This document shows positions 36,885 through 46,497 of a stretch of DNA of 64,000 nt, piece after piece. The position numbers were made by a program, and so were the translations under genes. The notes under the pieces were generated by a model. The model made no database searches and was not told where the DNA came from. It saw only the letters and a program-made list of their open reading frames with translations. The stretch lies in contig DASRGG010000021.1 in the NCBI GenBank assembly GCA_035651155.1, positions 1-64,000 on the forward strand, given 5' to 3'. This DNA comes from CF-39 sp035651155 (GTDB lineage: Bacteria > Chloroflexota > Limnocylindria > P2-11E). Numbering within the stretch: the first letter of the stretch is position 1; every line of letters starts with the position of its first letter.

Positions 36885-38129
36885 TCAGGGGATGTCGGCG
36901 ACGATCCGGCGCGAAAAGTAGCTAAGGAGCCATTCGATGAGCAGCGTCCCGCGGTTGCGCACGCCGACGAGCTGCATGAGGTAGTTCGCGCGCCACACCG
37001 TCCACGCCGGGAGACCCGAGAGCACGATGCGCACCGGCCGCGCGAACTCCGCGCCGGCCTTGGTGCGTCCGAGCGCGATGAGGTCGCCCTTACGGTGGTA
37101 CCGGAACGCCTCGATCGGCTCGCCGCGGACGAGATGCCGGACGTTGCGCGCGGCCGCGGGCGCCTGCAGCACCGCGACCTGCGCGAGCTGCGGCAGCGGC
37201 CCGCCGCCGTCGACGAACGCGGCGGCGTCGCCGAACGAGAGCACGTCGTCGCGTCCACCGACGCGGAAGGACTCGTCTACCGCGAGGCGGCCGTCCTTCG
37301 ACTTCGGCAGGTCGAGCGACGCGAGGAGCGGATTGGGCCGGACGCCACCTGCCCACACGACGGTGTGCGCGGTGAGCGTCGTCCCGTCCCTCGTGCGGAC
37401 GGTCCGCGGCGCGACCTCGGCGACGAGCGTGCGCAGGAGGACGCTCACGCGCAGCTCGGCCATGCGCTTCGCCGCGATCCGCGAGAGGCGCTCGTCCATC
37501 TGCGGGAGCACGCGCTCCGAGGCGTCGACGATCGTGATGCCGGGCTCGCGATCGAAGTCGATCGTCGGATAGATGTGGCGGAGCGTGTGGTCCATGAGAT
37601 CGCGCATCGACGCGGCGAGCTCGATGCCCACCGGGCCGGCGCCGACGATGACGAAGGACAGCAGCTCGCGCCGCCGACCGGCGTCCGTCTCGCGCGCCGC
37701 CTCCTCGAAGATGGACAGGATGCGGTGGCGGATCCTGCGTCCGTCCTCGAGCCACTTCAGCGTGAGCGCGTGCTCGCGCGCGCCCGGGATGCCGTAGTCG
37801 TTCGTCACCGATCCGGGCACGACGACGACGTGGTCGTACGGGTACGCGCCCTCGCCGGTGCGGACGAGACGCCGCTCCAGGTCGATGCCGGTCACCTCGG
37901 CGCGCGCGAAGCTGTAGCCGGCGCGGGCGAGCGCGACGCGCAGCGGATACGCGACCGCGTGCGCGGGAAGCTCGCCCGTCGCGACCTGATAGAGCAGCGG
38001 CGTGAAGAGATGGAAGTTGTTGCGGTCGATCACCGTCACCTGGGCCTCGTCGGGCGCCAGCTTGTTCTCGAGACGCCGCACCAGGTGCAGCCCGGCGAAG
38101 CCGCCCCCGACGACCACGACGCGCTTCAT
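36885..38129 (-). CDS. ndh: type II NADH dehydrogenase
   Basis: This 414-residue flavoprotein has two dinucleotide-binding motifs: VVVVGGGFAGLHLVRRL at the N-terminus for FAD and FVIVGAGPVGIELAASM near residue 155 for NADH. NNFHLFTPLLYQVATG and VLSFGDAAAFVD are typical of NDH-2. It oxidises NADH and reduces quinone without pumping protons; a C-terminal amphipathic segment (WRANYLMQLVGVRN) may bind the membrane. Confidence 0.92.
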   Translation of the reverse strand: MKRVVVVGGGFAGLHLVRRLENKLAPDEAQVTVIDRNNFHLFTPLLYQVATGELPAHAVAYPLRVALARAGYSFARAEVTGIDLERRLVRTGEGAYPYDHVVVVPGSVTNDYGIPGAREHALTLKWLEDGRRIRHRILSIFEEAARETDAGRRRELLSFVIVGAGPVGIELAASMRDLMDHTLRHIYPTIDFDREPGITIVDASERVLPQMDERLSRIAAKRMAELRVSVLLRTLVAEVAPRTVRTRDGTTLTAHTVVWAGGVRPNPLLASLDLPKSKDGRLAVDESFRVGGRDDVLSFGDAAAFVDGGGPLPQLAQVAVLQAPAAARNVRHLVRGEPIEAFRYHRKGDLIALGRTKAGAEFARPVRIVLSGLPAWTVWRANYLMQLVGVRNRGTLLIEWLLSYFSRRIVADIP

Positions 38130-38145
38130 CCGCGACGCTCGGCGC

Positions 38146-39906
38146 TCACTGCGGCCGCTTCCCCGCCTCGGATTCCACGCGCAGCAGCTCGCCGATGTAC
38201 GACCTGGTGATCGGGTCGTTCGCGTCCAGGCCGGACGCGCGCTCGAGATGGCGGCGCGCGCTCGCGAGATTGCCGGCCCGCAGGTGCGCGAAGCCGGCGT
38301 CGGCGACGTACGCCGGATCGTCCGGGCGCAGCGACGCCGCGCGGTCGAGCGCTCGCAGCGCCGCGTTGGTGTCGTCGCGCATCAGCAGGGCGACGCCGAG
38401 CTCGTGCAGCGCGTCGGGCTGATCCGGCCAGAGCTCGAGCACCGTCGCGAACTCGGCCTGCGCCGCGGCCGCGTCGGCGCGCTGGCGCGCGACGATGCCG
38501 AGCCCGAAGTGCGCCTCCCACAGGTCGGGCTCGACCGCGAGCGCGCGCTCGAAGACGCGCGCGGCGTCGTCGAGCGCGGCGGCTTCGCCGGAGAGCGCGG
38601 CCTGGCCGGCGCGCTCGAGCTCGCGCTCGAGGTCCGGCGCGCGGAGCCCGAAGCGCAGGCGGTGCGCGTGTCCGGCCGCTTCGCCCACGCGCTCGGTGGC
38701 GAGCAGCGTGTCGAGCTCGCCGAGCGCGGTCTCGCGGGATCCGGACGCGAGCAGCACACGGGCGAGGTTGAGCCGAACGACGCTCGGCGCGCCCGCCGCG
38801 AGCGCCTCGCGGTAGCGCGCCGCGGCGTCGGCGAGCTCGCCCTTCGCGTGCAGCGCCGCCCCGTGCGACGCGTACAGCTCCCAGCTCGTCGTCCCCGCGC
38901 CGATCGCGCGCGCGAACGCGTCCCGTCCCGTCTCGAGATCACCTCGCTGGAACGCGACGATCGCCCGCAGCTCCTGCGCCTCGCCGTACGCCGGGCTCGC
39001 CTCGGGGATACGCCGGAGATGCGCGAGCGCGGGCGCGATCGCTCCGGCGTTCGCGTAGAGCTCCGCGAGGCGGACGACGTCCACGTCCGGGAGCGGGTGC
39101 AGCGAGTGCGCGTGCTCGAACGCGATGATCGCGCCGTTCGCGTCGCCCGCCTCCGCGCGCAGCTGACCGAGGACGTAGTGCGCGCGCCACGAGCTCGGCC
39201 GGAGTGTGATGAGCTCCTCCAGCGCCCGCACCTCGTGCGTCGCCGCCCCGCGCTCGAGCGATTCCGCGGCCAGCACGAGGATGCGCTCCTCGCAGATCTG
39301 GCTCGCCGGATCGGCACGTGCCGAGCGCAGGTATCCCTCGAGGGCGGACCGCAGCGCGTCGTCCGCGCGGTGCGCGTCGCTCGGCCGGAGCAGCGTCGCG
39401 TTCACCTCTTCGTCCATCGCCTCGAGGAGCGCGGCGTACGACGCCTCGTTCGCGGTGGCGGGGGCGGTCACCTCCGTCGACGGCGTGACCGCGAGAGAGC
39501 GCGCGATCCACGACGCGAGCGCCGGCTCGAGCTCGTGCAGCGCGTCCGCGGGCACCGGCAGCGTCACGCGCGCCGCCTCGCGGCGCGTCGCGGAGTCGAC
39601 GAGGGTCGCGTCGAGCGCGCGGCCATCGCCCTCGCGATACGTCGCGGTGAGCGCGTGCGTCGCCCCGAGCGAGGACGCGTACCGCGCCGCGAGGTCGGGG
39701 TCGGGCGACGAGCCGAACACGAGGTACCCCGCCTCGCTCGACGCCTCGGGCATCGCGACGAGGAACACCGGGCGCAGCTCGAGGGCGGTGTCATCGGCGA
39801 ATCGATCGACGAGGCGGCGCGCGAGCTGCCGCGCCCACGCGCCGGCCCGCGGGTCGGCGCCGCGCGCGCCGAAGGGGACCACCGCGATGACAGGGCGCGG
39901 ACTCAC
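38146..39906 (-). CDS. large TPR-repeat protein
   Basis: This 586-residue protein begins with a domain resembling a FlgO/TolB-type N-terminal region (PVIAVVPFGARGADPRAG, LVDRFADDT) and then has about nine tetratricopeptide repeats from residue 180 to the end, for example AHYVLGQLRAEAGDANGAII, WEAHFGLGIVARQRADAAAA and ALHELGVALLMRDDTNAALR. There is no signal peptide. A protein-interaction scaffold or sensor is likely; the partner is unknown. It starts at GTG without a clear ribosome site and is 4 nt upstream of the tyrS stop. Confidence 0.8.
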   Translation of the reverse strand: MSPRPVIAVVPFGARGADPRAGAWARQLARRLVDRFADDTALELRPVFLVAMPEASSEAGYLVFGSSPDPDLAARYASSLGATHALTATYREGDGRALDATLVDSATRREAARVTLPVPADALHELEPALASWIARSLAVTPSTEVTAPATANEASYAALLEAMDEEVNATLLRPSDAHRADDALRSALEGYLRSARADPASQICEERILVLAAESLERGAATHEVRALEELITLRPSSWRAHYVLGQLRAEAGDANGAIIAFEHAHSLHPLPDVDVVRLAELYANAGAIAPALAHLRRIPEASPAYGEAQELRAIVAFQRGDLETGRDAFARAIGAGTTSWELYASHGAALHAKGELADAAARYREALAAGAPSVVRLNLARVLLASGSRETALGELDTLLATERVGEAAGHAHRLRFGLRAPDLERELERAGQAALSGEAAALDDAARVFERALAVEPDLWEAHFGLGIVARQRADAAAAQAEFATVLELWPDQPDALHELGVALLMRDDTNAALRALDRAASLRPDDPAYVADAGFAHLRAGNLASARRHLERASGLDANDPITRSYIGELLRVESEAGKRPQ

Positions 39907-39910
39907 TGTG

Positions 39911-41125
39911 CTAGCGGAAGCGCACGCGCGTGTAGTTGCGCTTCCCCACCTGCACGACGTGTTCGCCGCTCGCCGGCACCATGAACTCGACGTTCACCCT
40001 CGATCCGTCCACCTTCACGCCGCCCTGCTCGATGACGCGCCGAGCCGAGGTCTTGCTCTTCTCGATCGCGGCGCGCACGAGCAGGTCGACGATGCCGACC
40101 TCGCGCTCGCCGTCGGCCTCGAGGGCGACGTCCTTCATATCGGCGGGCATCTCGCCCTTCTGGAACTGCCGCGCGAAGGCCGCCTTCGCCTCGTCGGCCG
40201 CGGCCGGTGAATGCAGCTCGCTGGTGATCTGCCAGGCAAGCCGCTCCTTCGCGGCCTTCGGTCCGAGCTCCTTGCGCGCGAGCGCTCCGAGCAGCTCCTT
40301 CACCTCGGGCAGCGGGAGGTCCGTCGCCCACTCGAAGTAGTGCGGCATGAGCGCGTCATCGATGGACATGACCTTACCGAAGACCTCGTTCGGCGGGTCG
40401 GTCAGCCAGATGCCCGTCCTCGGCTTCGACTTGCTCATCTTCTCGCCGTCGAGGCCCTCGAGGAGGGGCACGATGAAGACCTGCTGGGGCCGCTGCCCGA
40501 GCTGGGTCTGCAGCTCGCGGCCGGCGAGGATGTTGAAGAGCTGGTCGGTGCCGCCCATCTCGACGTCGGCCTCGATCGCGACGGAGTCGTATGCCTGGAG
40601 AAGCGGGTACAGCAGGTCCTTGATGGGGATGGGCGTCTTCTTCTCCATGCGCTTGCGGAACTCCTCGCGCTGGAGCATCTGCTGCGCGGTGAACTTCGAC
40701 GCGAGGTCGATGACGTCCCGAAGGCCGAACCTTCCGTACCACTCCGACTGAAAGACGATCCGGGTGTTCCCCTTGGGTACGATCATGTGGAACTGCTCGA
40801 GGTAGGTCTCGGCGTTCTTCATCACCTGCTCGTGCGACATGGTCGGACGCGTCTCGTCCTTGTCGGTCGGATCGCCGATCTGCGTCGTCCAGTCGCCGAT
40901 GATGAGCACGATCTCGTGGCCCCAGCGAGCGAGCTGGCGCAGCTTGCGAAGCCCGACCGCGTGGCCGATGTGCAGGTTCGGACGCGTCGGGTCGAAGCCC
41001 TGCTTGATACGCAGCGGCCGCTCTCCCGACCGCAACAGCGCGGCGAGCTCCTCGCGCACGATGACGTCGGCGACACCGCGCGTCAGGAACTCGTCGAGCT
41101 CCGCTTTCGAAGGGATCGTGGGCAT
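39911..41125 (-). CDS. tyrS: tyrosyl-tRNA synthetase
   Basis: This 404-residue class I synthetase charges tRNA-Tyr. HIGH motif in PNLHIGHAVGLRKL, KMSKS motif in LDGEKMSKSKPRTG, and the tyrosine pocket segment EMGGTDQLFNILAGRE are clear. The C-terminal S4-like RNA-binding domain (SARRVIEQGGVKVDGSRVN) is present. The layout fits the TyrZ-type subgroup. No T-box motif was seen in the 147 nt upstream. Confidence 0.95.
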   Translation of the reverse strand: MPTIPSKAELDEFLTRGVADVIVREELAALLRSGERPLRIKQGFDPTRPNLHIGHAVGLRKLRQLARWGHEIVLIIGDWTTQIGDPTDKDETRPTMSHEQVMKNAETYLEQFHMIVPKGNTRIVFQSEWYGRFGLRDVIDLASKFTAQQMLQREEFRKRMEKKTPIPIKDLLYPLLQAYDSVAIEADVEMGGTDQLFNILAGRELQTQLGQRPQQVFIVPLLEGLDGEKMSKSKPRTGIWLTDPPNEVFGKVMSIDDALMPHYFEWATDLPLPEVKELLGALARKELGPKAAKERLAWQITSELHSPAAADEAKAAFARQFQKGEMPADMKDVALEADGEREVGIVDLLVRAAIEKSKTSARRVIEQGGVKVDGSRVNVEFMVPASGEHVVQVGKRNYTRVRFR

Positions 41126-41272
41126 GCGACAAGGATACGAGCGAGGAGCGGGTCTCCCGCGACGAGCGAGTCAACAGCTTCGGTTTTCGCCAACCCAGCG
41201 GTTAGCATTCGCTGCATCGCGCGCACGAAGAGGACCCGAGAGCACGCGCTCGGGCGGGGGCCATATCGCCAG

Positions 41273-43699
41273 TTGCGCCGCCGGAACGGCGGCGCGGTCC
41301 GTGCTCGGCTCGCGGTCCTTCCCTCCATCCTCGCGGCCGTCCTGATCGCCGGCGTCGCGCTCGCCACGGTCGGGGCGGTGGCCGCGTTCGCCTTCTTCAG
41401 CGCGGACCTTCCCGCGCCCGAGGAGCTCGCGAAGGACCCGCTGGCCCTCTCGACGAAGGTCTACGACCGCACCGGCACGATGCTGCTCTACCAGTTCGAG
41501 GTGGAGCGGCGCGAGATCGTGAGCCTGGATCAGGTGCCGCAGCAGATGATCGACGCGACGCTCGGCGCCGAGGACAAGACCTTCTGGACGAACCCGGGCG
41601 TCGATGTCTTCGGCATCCTGCGCGCGGCGCGCGACGACCTGCTCCACCGGACCGTCGTGAGCGGCGCGTCGACGATCACGCAGCAGCTCGTGAAGCAGCG
41701 CATCGTCGGCGACGAGGTCAGCGTGACCCGCAAGATCAAGGAGGCGATCCTGTCCGTCGAGGTCACGCGCACGTACTCGAAGAAGCAGATCCTCGAGCTC
41801 TATCTCAACCAGATCTACTACGGGAACCAGGCCTACGGGATCAAGGCGGCCGCGGAAACGTACTTCGGCAAGTCGGACCTCTCCACGCTCACGCTCGCCG
41901 AGTCCGCGCTGCTCGCGGGATTGCCGCAGCAACCCTCGGCGCTCGATCCCTCGGATCCGGAGAACGTCGCGAGCGCGAAGGCGCGGCGCGCGTACGTGCT
42001 GGGCCAGATGGTCGACATGGGCGCCATCACCGAGGACCAGGCCGCGGCGGCCGACGCGGAGCCGATCAAGGTCGCGGGCGTGCAGATCACGACGATCACC
42101 GCGCCGCACTTCGTCTTCCAGGTGCGCGATCAGCTGAAGCAGATCCTCGGCGGCAACGAGGCGGCCGTGACGCGGGGCGGCTTCAAGGTCATCACCACGC
42201 TCGACATGAACAAGCAGAAGGCCGCCGAGCGGAACGTGAAGGAACACGTCGAGGACCTGCACGGCAAGAACGTGTGGAACGCCGCGCTCGTGAGCATCGA
42301 CCCGCGCAACGGCGAGGTGCTCGCGTACGTCGGGTCCGTCGACTACTACAACCGCGACGATCCGCGCGTGCAGGGGCAGTTCGACGTGGCCGGCATCGGG
42401 CTGCGGCAGCCCGGGTCGTCGTTCAAGATGTTCAACTACCTCACCGCGCTGAAGAAGGGCGCGACCCCTGCGACCGTCGTCGTCGACGCCCGCACCGACT
42501 TCACGGGCAAGGCCGATCCCAACAACATGAACCGGAACACCTGCGGCTACTGCCCGGAGAACGCCGACCTGCAGTACCACGGGCCGGTCACGATGCGGCA
42601 GGCGCTGCGCGAGTCACGCAACGTCCCGGCGGTGAAGTTCCTCGCGCAGTACAGCGGCATCGAGGACACCATCCAGACCGCGCGCGACATGGGGATCACC
42701 ACGCCGATCGACCCGTCCCAGGTCGGCCTCTCCCTCACCCTGGGCGCGCAGGTCGTGAAGCTCATCGACATGACGAGCGCGTACGGCGTCCTCGCGAACA
42801 ACGGCGTGCGCGTGGCGCCGACGTTCATCCAGCGCGTCGAGGACCCGCGCGGCAAGGTCGTGTGGGAGCACAAGGACTACGAGCAGAAGCAGGTCGTGGA
42901 CAGGTCGATCGCGTGGCTCATGACGGACATCCTGAAGGACATGACCGATCCCGCGAAGGACTTCATCTTCGGATCGTGGACCAACATCGGCCGCCCGGCC
43001 GCGCTCAAGACGGGCACGACCGACAACCTGCGCGACGTGTACAGCGTGGGCTACGTGCCGCAGCTCGTCACCGGGATCTGGATGGGCAACAGCAACAACC
43101 TCGAGATGTCCTCGAACGACTTCTCGAGCGCCATGGGCCCGGGCGTGCTCTGGCGCGACTACATGAAGGAAGTGCTGGCGGACACACCGAAGGCCGACTG
43201 GGAGCGCCCGGCGAACATCGTGACGGCGCAGGTCGTCGTAGCGCCCGGCGCGTTCGGCGGATACGGCTCCGGTCTGCTTCCGTCGTCGCTCTCACCGTTC
43301 TCGATGTCCGAGAACTTCATCAAGGGCACGCAGCCGGCGCGCGCCGACGACTGGTTCGTCCTGGGCTGCCCGCAGCCGGACGGCACGCGCAAGGTCGCGC
43401 TGCAGCTCAAGGAGAACGCGCCGCCGACGTGGCAGCGCTACACCGACAAGTGGGTCGCGGACGCCAACGCGGGCCTCCACACCTACGGGCGCTACTCGTG
43501 GAACGTCATCGGCTCGCAGCCGTGCCCCAGCCCATCGCCGTCGCCCTCGCCGTCCGCGTCCCCGTCGGCCACCGGCCCGCGACCCTCCGGATCCGGCGCG
43601 CCCATCCCGACGCCGACGTTCCCGCCCGGCATCACGCCGCCCCCCATCCCGACGCCCACGCCGCCGCCGGGCCTGCGCACACCCACGCCGACGCCCTAG
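41273..43699 (+). CDS. class A penicillin-binding protein
   Basis: This approximately 808-residue bifunctional peptidoglycan synthase has an N-terminal membrane helix (about 14-40), a GT51 glycosyltransferase (ATLGAEDKTFW, SGASTITQQLVKQRI, LELYLNQIYYGNQAYGI) and a transpeptidase with Ser382-SFK, SRN (RESRNVPA) and KTGT at 579. The C-terminus is a long Ser/Pro then Pro/Thr-rich tail that may cross or decorate the wall. Start TTG at 41273 is the closest canonical start before the helix; the Arg-rich open frame further upstream is antisense to tyrS. Confidence 0.9.
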   Translation: MRRRNGGAVRARLAVLPSILAAVLIAGVALATVGAVAAFAFFSADLPAPEELAKDPLALSTKVYDRTGTMLLYQFEVERREIVSLDQVPQQMIDATLGAEDKTFWTNPGVDVFGILRAARDDLLHRTVVSGASTITQQLVKQRIVGDEVSVTRKIKEAILSVEVTRTYSKKQILELYLNQIYYGNQAYGIKAAAETYFGKSDLSTLTLAESALLAGLPQQPSALDPSDPENVASAKARRAYVLGQMVDMGAITEDQAAAADAEPIKVAGVQITTITAPHFVFQVRDQLKQILGGNEAAVTRGGFKVITTLDMNKQKAAERNVKEHVEDLHGKNVWNAALVSIDPRNGEVLAYVGSVDYYNRDDPRVQGQFDVAGIGLRQPGSSFKMFNYLTALKKGATPATVVVDARTDFTGKADPNNMNRNTCGYCPENADLQYHGPVTMRQALRESRNVPAVKFLAQYSGIEDTIQTARDMGITTPIDPSQVGLSLTLGAQVVKLIDMTSAYGVLANNGVRVAPTFIQRVEDPRGKVVWEHKDYEQKQVVDRSIAWLMTDILKDMTDPAKDFIFGSWTNIGRPAALKTGTTDNLRDVYSVGYVPQLVTGIWMGNSNNLEMSSNDFSSAMGPGVLWRDYMKEVLADTPKADWERPANIVTAQVVVAPGAFGGYGSGLLPSSLSPFSMSENFIKGTQPARADDWFVLGCPQPDGTRKVALQLKENAPPTWQRYTDKWVADANAGLHTYGRYSWNVIGSQPCPSPSPSPSPSASPSATGPRPSGSGAPIPTPTFPPGITPPPIPTPTPPPGLRTPTPTP

Positions 43700-43736
43700 T
43701 CTTTTCCTCGTCAACGGGGGAAGGCGCCTCACCGCG

Positions 43737-44162
43737 ATCGTCGCCTGCGTCGATGCGTCAGGCCGAGTCCTGCTCGTGCGCCAGCGCAGTGGTCCGTTCA
43801 CCGGGGCGTGGCTGCTGCCCGGCGGCGGCGTCGACGACGGCGAGTCGATCGAGGACGCGCTGCGGCGCGAGATGCGCGAGGAGACGGGCTGCGAGCTCTC
43901 CGATGTGCGACCGGTCGCGGCGTATGAGGTCGACGAGCGAACGCAGGACTTCAGAGCCTTGGTGCATCTCTTCCGCGCGACGGCCGCCGGCGTGCCGCGG
44001 GCGGAGGCCGGCTCGGCGGTGCGCTGGGGCGCACCCGGCGATCGCGGCTATCACCCCGCGCTGCGGCGTGAGCTCGCCGACGCGGGCCTTCGTGCGGAGA
44101 CGGACGGCGCGCTGGAGCGGGCCATGCGGCTCACGAACCTCTCCATGAGGCGCGTCGGCTAG
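43737..44162 (+). CDS. Nudix hydrolase with non-canonical start
   Basis: The Nudix box is complete: GGGVDDGESIEDALRREMRE followed by ETGCEL. Upstream in frame, IVACVDASGRVLLVRQRSG is the normal first hairpin, but there is no ATG, GTG or TTG before GTG at 43776, which would cut it off. ATC at 43737 gives M-VACVDASGRVLLV, a standard N-terminus, and lies 12 nt after GGGGGAAGG. The gene is 38 nt after the PBP stop. Substrate unknown; nucleotides or mutagenic NTPs are typical. Confidence 0.75.
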   Translation: MVACVDASGRVLLVRQRSGPFTGAWLLPGGGVDDGESIEDALRREMREETGCELSDVRPVAAYEVDERTQDFRALVHLFRATAAGVPRAEAGSAVRWGAPGDRGYHPALRRELADAGLRAETDGALERAMRLTNLSMRRVG

Positions 44163-44169
44163 CTCGCGT

Positions 44170-46497
44170 CTACAGCCGGACGATCGTCGCGCCCTCGCCG
44201 CCCTCGCTCTGCGCCGCGGTCGTGACCTCGCGCACGAGCGGATGCGACGAGAGCATCTCGCGCACCGCCGCGCGGAGCGCGCCGGTGCCTTTGCCGTGCA
44301 CGATCCGGAGCCGGTCGATGCCGGCCACGGCGGCGTCGTTGAGGTAGCGGTCGAGCACCGCGAGCGCCTCCTCGGCGCGAGCGCCGCGCAGGTCGAGCTC
44401 GAGGGGCACGCTCGGCGCGCTGCCGCTCACGGTCGTCCGGGCCGAGCGCACCGGCTCTACGGTCGCGGGGGCCGCGCGCAGGCTCGAGACCGGAACGCGC
44501 AGGCGGAGCGCGCCCGCGGCGACATCGGCCATCCCCTTGTCGTCGACCGCGATCAGCGTGCCGGGCTCGCTCACGCCTTCGACGAGGACCGGTGAGCCGG
44601 CGGCGACGGGGATGGTCGTCGCCGGCGTGGCCGTGGGCGCCGCGGAGGCCTCCCGCGACCGCTGCGCGCTCGCGAGCGCCTCGCGCGCCTCGTCGACGAG
44701 GTTGCGCTTCGCGGCCTTGTCGCGCGCCTGCTCCGCCTGCCGGAGCGCGCGCCGCGCCTGCAGCAAGAGCTCGTCGGCCTCCGCCCGCGCGCGCCGCAGC
44801 GTGCGAGCGGCTTCCTCGCGCAGCTTCGCGCTCTCGCGCTCCGCATCCGCGGCCGCCCGTCGCGCGTCCTCGGCCGCGATGCGCGCGGAATCGAGCGCGC
44901 CCGCGAGCTCGGTGCGCTGGCGCTCGGCCTCGCGCAGCGTCCGCTCGAGCGACCGGTGCAGCTCCGAGAGATGCGACTCCGCGCGCCGCAGGACGCCCGC
45001 GTCGAGCCCGAGCCGGGACGCGATGGCGAACGCGTTCGAGGCTCCCGGGAGACCGACGTGCAGCCGGTACGTCGGGCGCAGCGTCTCGGTGTCGAACTCG
45101 ACGCTCGCGTTCGAGACGCCCGGCGTGCTGAGCGCGAAGGCCTTGAGCTCGGGATAGTGCGTCGTCGCGGCCACGAGCACGCCACGCGCGAGGAGCGTCT
45201 CGAGCACGGCCATCGCGAGAGCGGCCCCTTCGTCCGGGTCGGTGCCCGCGCCGAGCTCGTCGAGGAGCACGAGATCGCCGCGGTCGGCCTCGGCGAGCGT
45301 CGCGACGACGTTGCGCAGGTGCGAGCTGAACGTCGAGAGCGACTGCGCGATGGACTGCTCGTCGCCGATGTCCGCGAACACGCGCCTCACGACCGGGACG
45401 CGGCTGCCTCGCTGCGCGGGGATGTGGAGCCCGCACGCCGCCATGAGCACGAGCAGGCCGATCGTCTTGAGCGTGACCGTCTTGCCGCCGGTGTTGGGCC
45501 CCGTCACCACGAGGGCGCGGAAATCGCTGCCGAGCCGGACGTCGATCGGCACGACCGCCGTCCCCTGCGCGACGAGCAGCGGATGCCGCGCCGCCGCGAG
45601 GTCCAGCGTCCCCTCGCCGTCGAGGATCGGCCGCTCGCACTCGAGCGCGTCGGCGAGCAGCGCCTTCGCGAGCGTGAGGTCGAGACGCGCGAGCGCGCCC
45701 GTCACCGCGTCGAGCTCGTCCGCGTCCTTCTCGACGCGGCGCGACAGCTCGTCGAGGACCCGCTGCACCTCGGCCTTCTCGGCGAGCTCGGCCTCGCGCA
45801 GGGCGTTGTTCGCCTCGAGGATCTCGAGCGGCTCGATGAAGACCGTCGCGCCGCTCGCGGACTGGTCGTGGATGATGCCCTTCACCGCACCGCGCATCTC
45901 CGACTTCACCGGGACGACGTAGCGCCCGCCGCGGAGCGTGACGATGGGCTCCTGCAGCGCCCGCGCGAGGTCGCTCGACCTCAGCAGCCCATCGAGGCGC
46001 TGCTGCAGGCGGGCCTGCGCCGCGCGGAGCTCGGCGCGCAGCCCGCCGAGCCGCGGGCTCGCCCGGTCGAGCACCTCACCCGTGCCGGAGACCGCGTGCT
46101 CGATGGCTTCCGCGAGCGGACGCGGCGGCCGCGCGAAGCGGGCGAGCGCCGCGAGCGGCGGATACGGGCGCACGTCCTCGAAGAGCTTCTGCGCGGCGCG
46201 CACCGTGTCCGCGACGGTCAGGAGCTGCCCCGGATCGAGCGCGCCGCCGAGGCGGGCGCGGCGGATCGCGTCGCGGATGTCGCGCGCGCCGCCGATGCCG
46301 GCCGAGGGCTGTGCGCGAAGGAGCGCGCGCGCCGCCGCGGTCTCGTCCTGGAGCCGCTCCGCCTCGCGAAGCTCGCTCGCCGGCACGATCGCTTCGGCAA
46401 GCTCGCGTCCGGGCACGAATGAGGAGCGCTCCCCGAGGAGCGCGCGCACGGCCGGCAGCTCGAGCGTGACGAGGGAACGCTCGGTGATGTCGCTCAC
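44170..46497 (-). CDS. mutS2: MutS2 endonuclease/ribosome-rescue ATPase
   Basis: This 775-residue protein has the MutS core without mismatch-binding domain I: Walker A TGPNTGGKTVTLK (about 331-345), LDELGAGTDPDEGAAL and ATTHYPELKAFA. A long charged coiled coil (about 500-620) is followed by a KOW-like segment and a C-terminal Smr nuclease domain (ELDLRGARAEEA, IVHGKGTGALR). MutS2 suppresses recombination and in some bacteria splits collided ribosomes. GTG at 46497 overlaps the glycosylase stop. Confidence 0.94.
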   Translation of the reverse strand: MSDITERSLVTLELPAVRALLGERSSFVPGRELAEAIVPASELREAERLQDETAAARALLRAQPSAGIGGARDIRDAIRRARLGGALDPGQLLTVADTVRAAQKLFEDVRPYPPLAALARFARPPRPLAEAIEHAVSGTGEVLDRASPRLGGLRAELRAAQARLQQRLDGLLRSSDLARALQEPIVTLRGGRYVVPVKSEMRGAVKGIIHDQSASGATVFIEPLEILEANNALREAELAEKAEVQRVLDELSRRVEKDADELDAVTGALARLDLTLAKALLADALECERPILDGEGTLDLAAARHPLLVAQGTAVVPIDVRLGSDFRALVVTGPNTGGKTVTLKTIGLLVLMAACGLHIPAQRGSRVPVVRRVFADIGDEQSIAQSLSTFSSHLRNVVATLAEADRGDLVLLDELGAGTDPDEGAALAMAVLETLLARGVLVAATTHYPELKAFALSTPGVSNASVEFDTETLRPTYRLHVGLPGASNAFAIASRLGLDAGVLRRAESHLSELHRSLERTLREAERQRTELAGALDSARIAAEDARRAAADAERESAKLREEAARTLRRARAEADELLLQARRALRQAEQARDKAAKRNLVDEAREALASAQRSREASAAPTATPATTIPVAAGSPVLVEGVSEPGTLIAVDDKGMADVAAGALRLRVPVSSLRAAPATVEPVRSARTTVSGSAPSVPLELDLRGARAEEALAVLDRYLNDAAVAGIDRLRIVHGKGTGALRAAVREMLSSHPLVREVTTAAQSEGGEGATIVRL

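Noticed and set aside
33683..37258. Very long open frame on the minus strand across the EF-G-like gene
   Set aside because: It is Arg/Ala/Asp-rich and antisense to a clear EF-G. Only its segment at 36070-36874 matches a family and is reported as the kinase pseudogene.
40211..41272. Upstream extension of the PBP frame
   Set aside because: It is antisense to tyrS and not homologous to any PBP N-terminus.
43500..43699. Ser-Pro and Thr-Pro repeats considered as a DNA repeat or CRISPR-like array
   Set aside because: They are codon-level low complexity in the PBP tail, with irregular spacing and no spacers.
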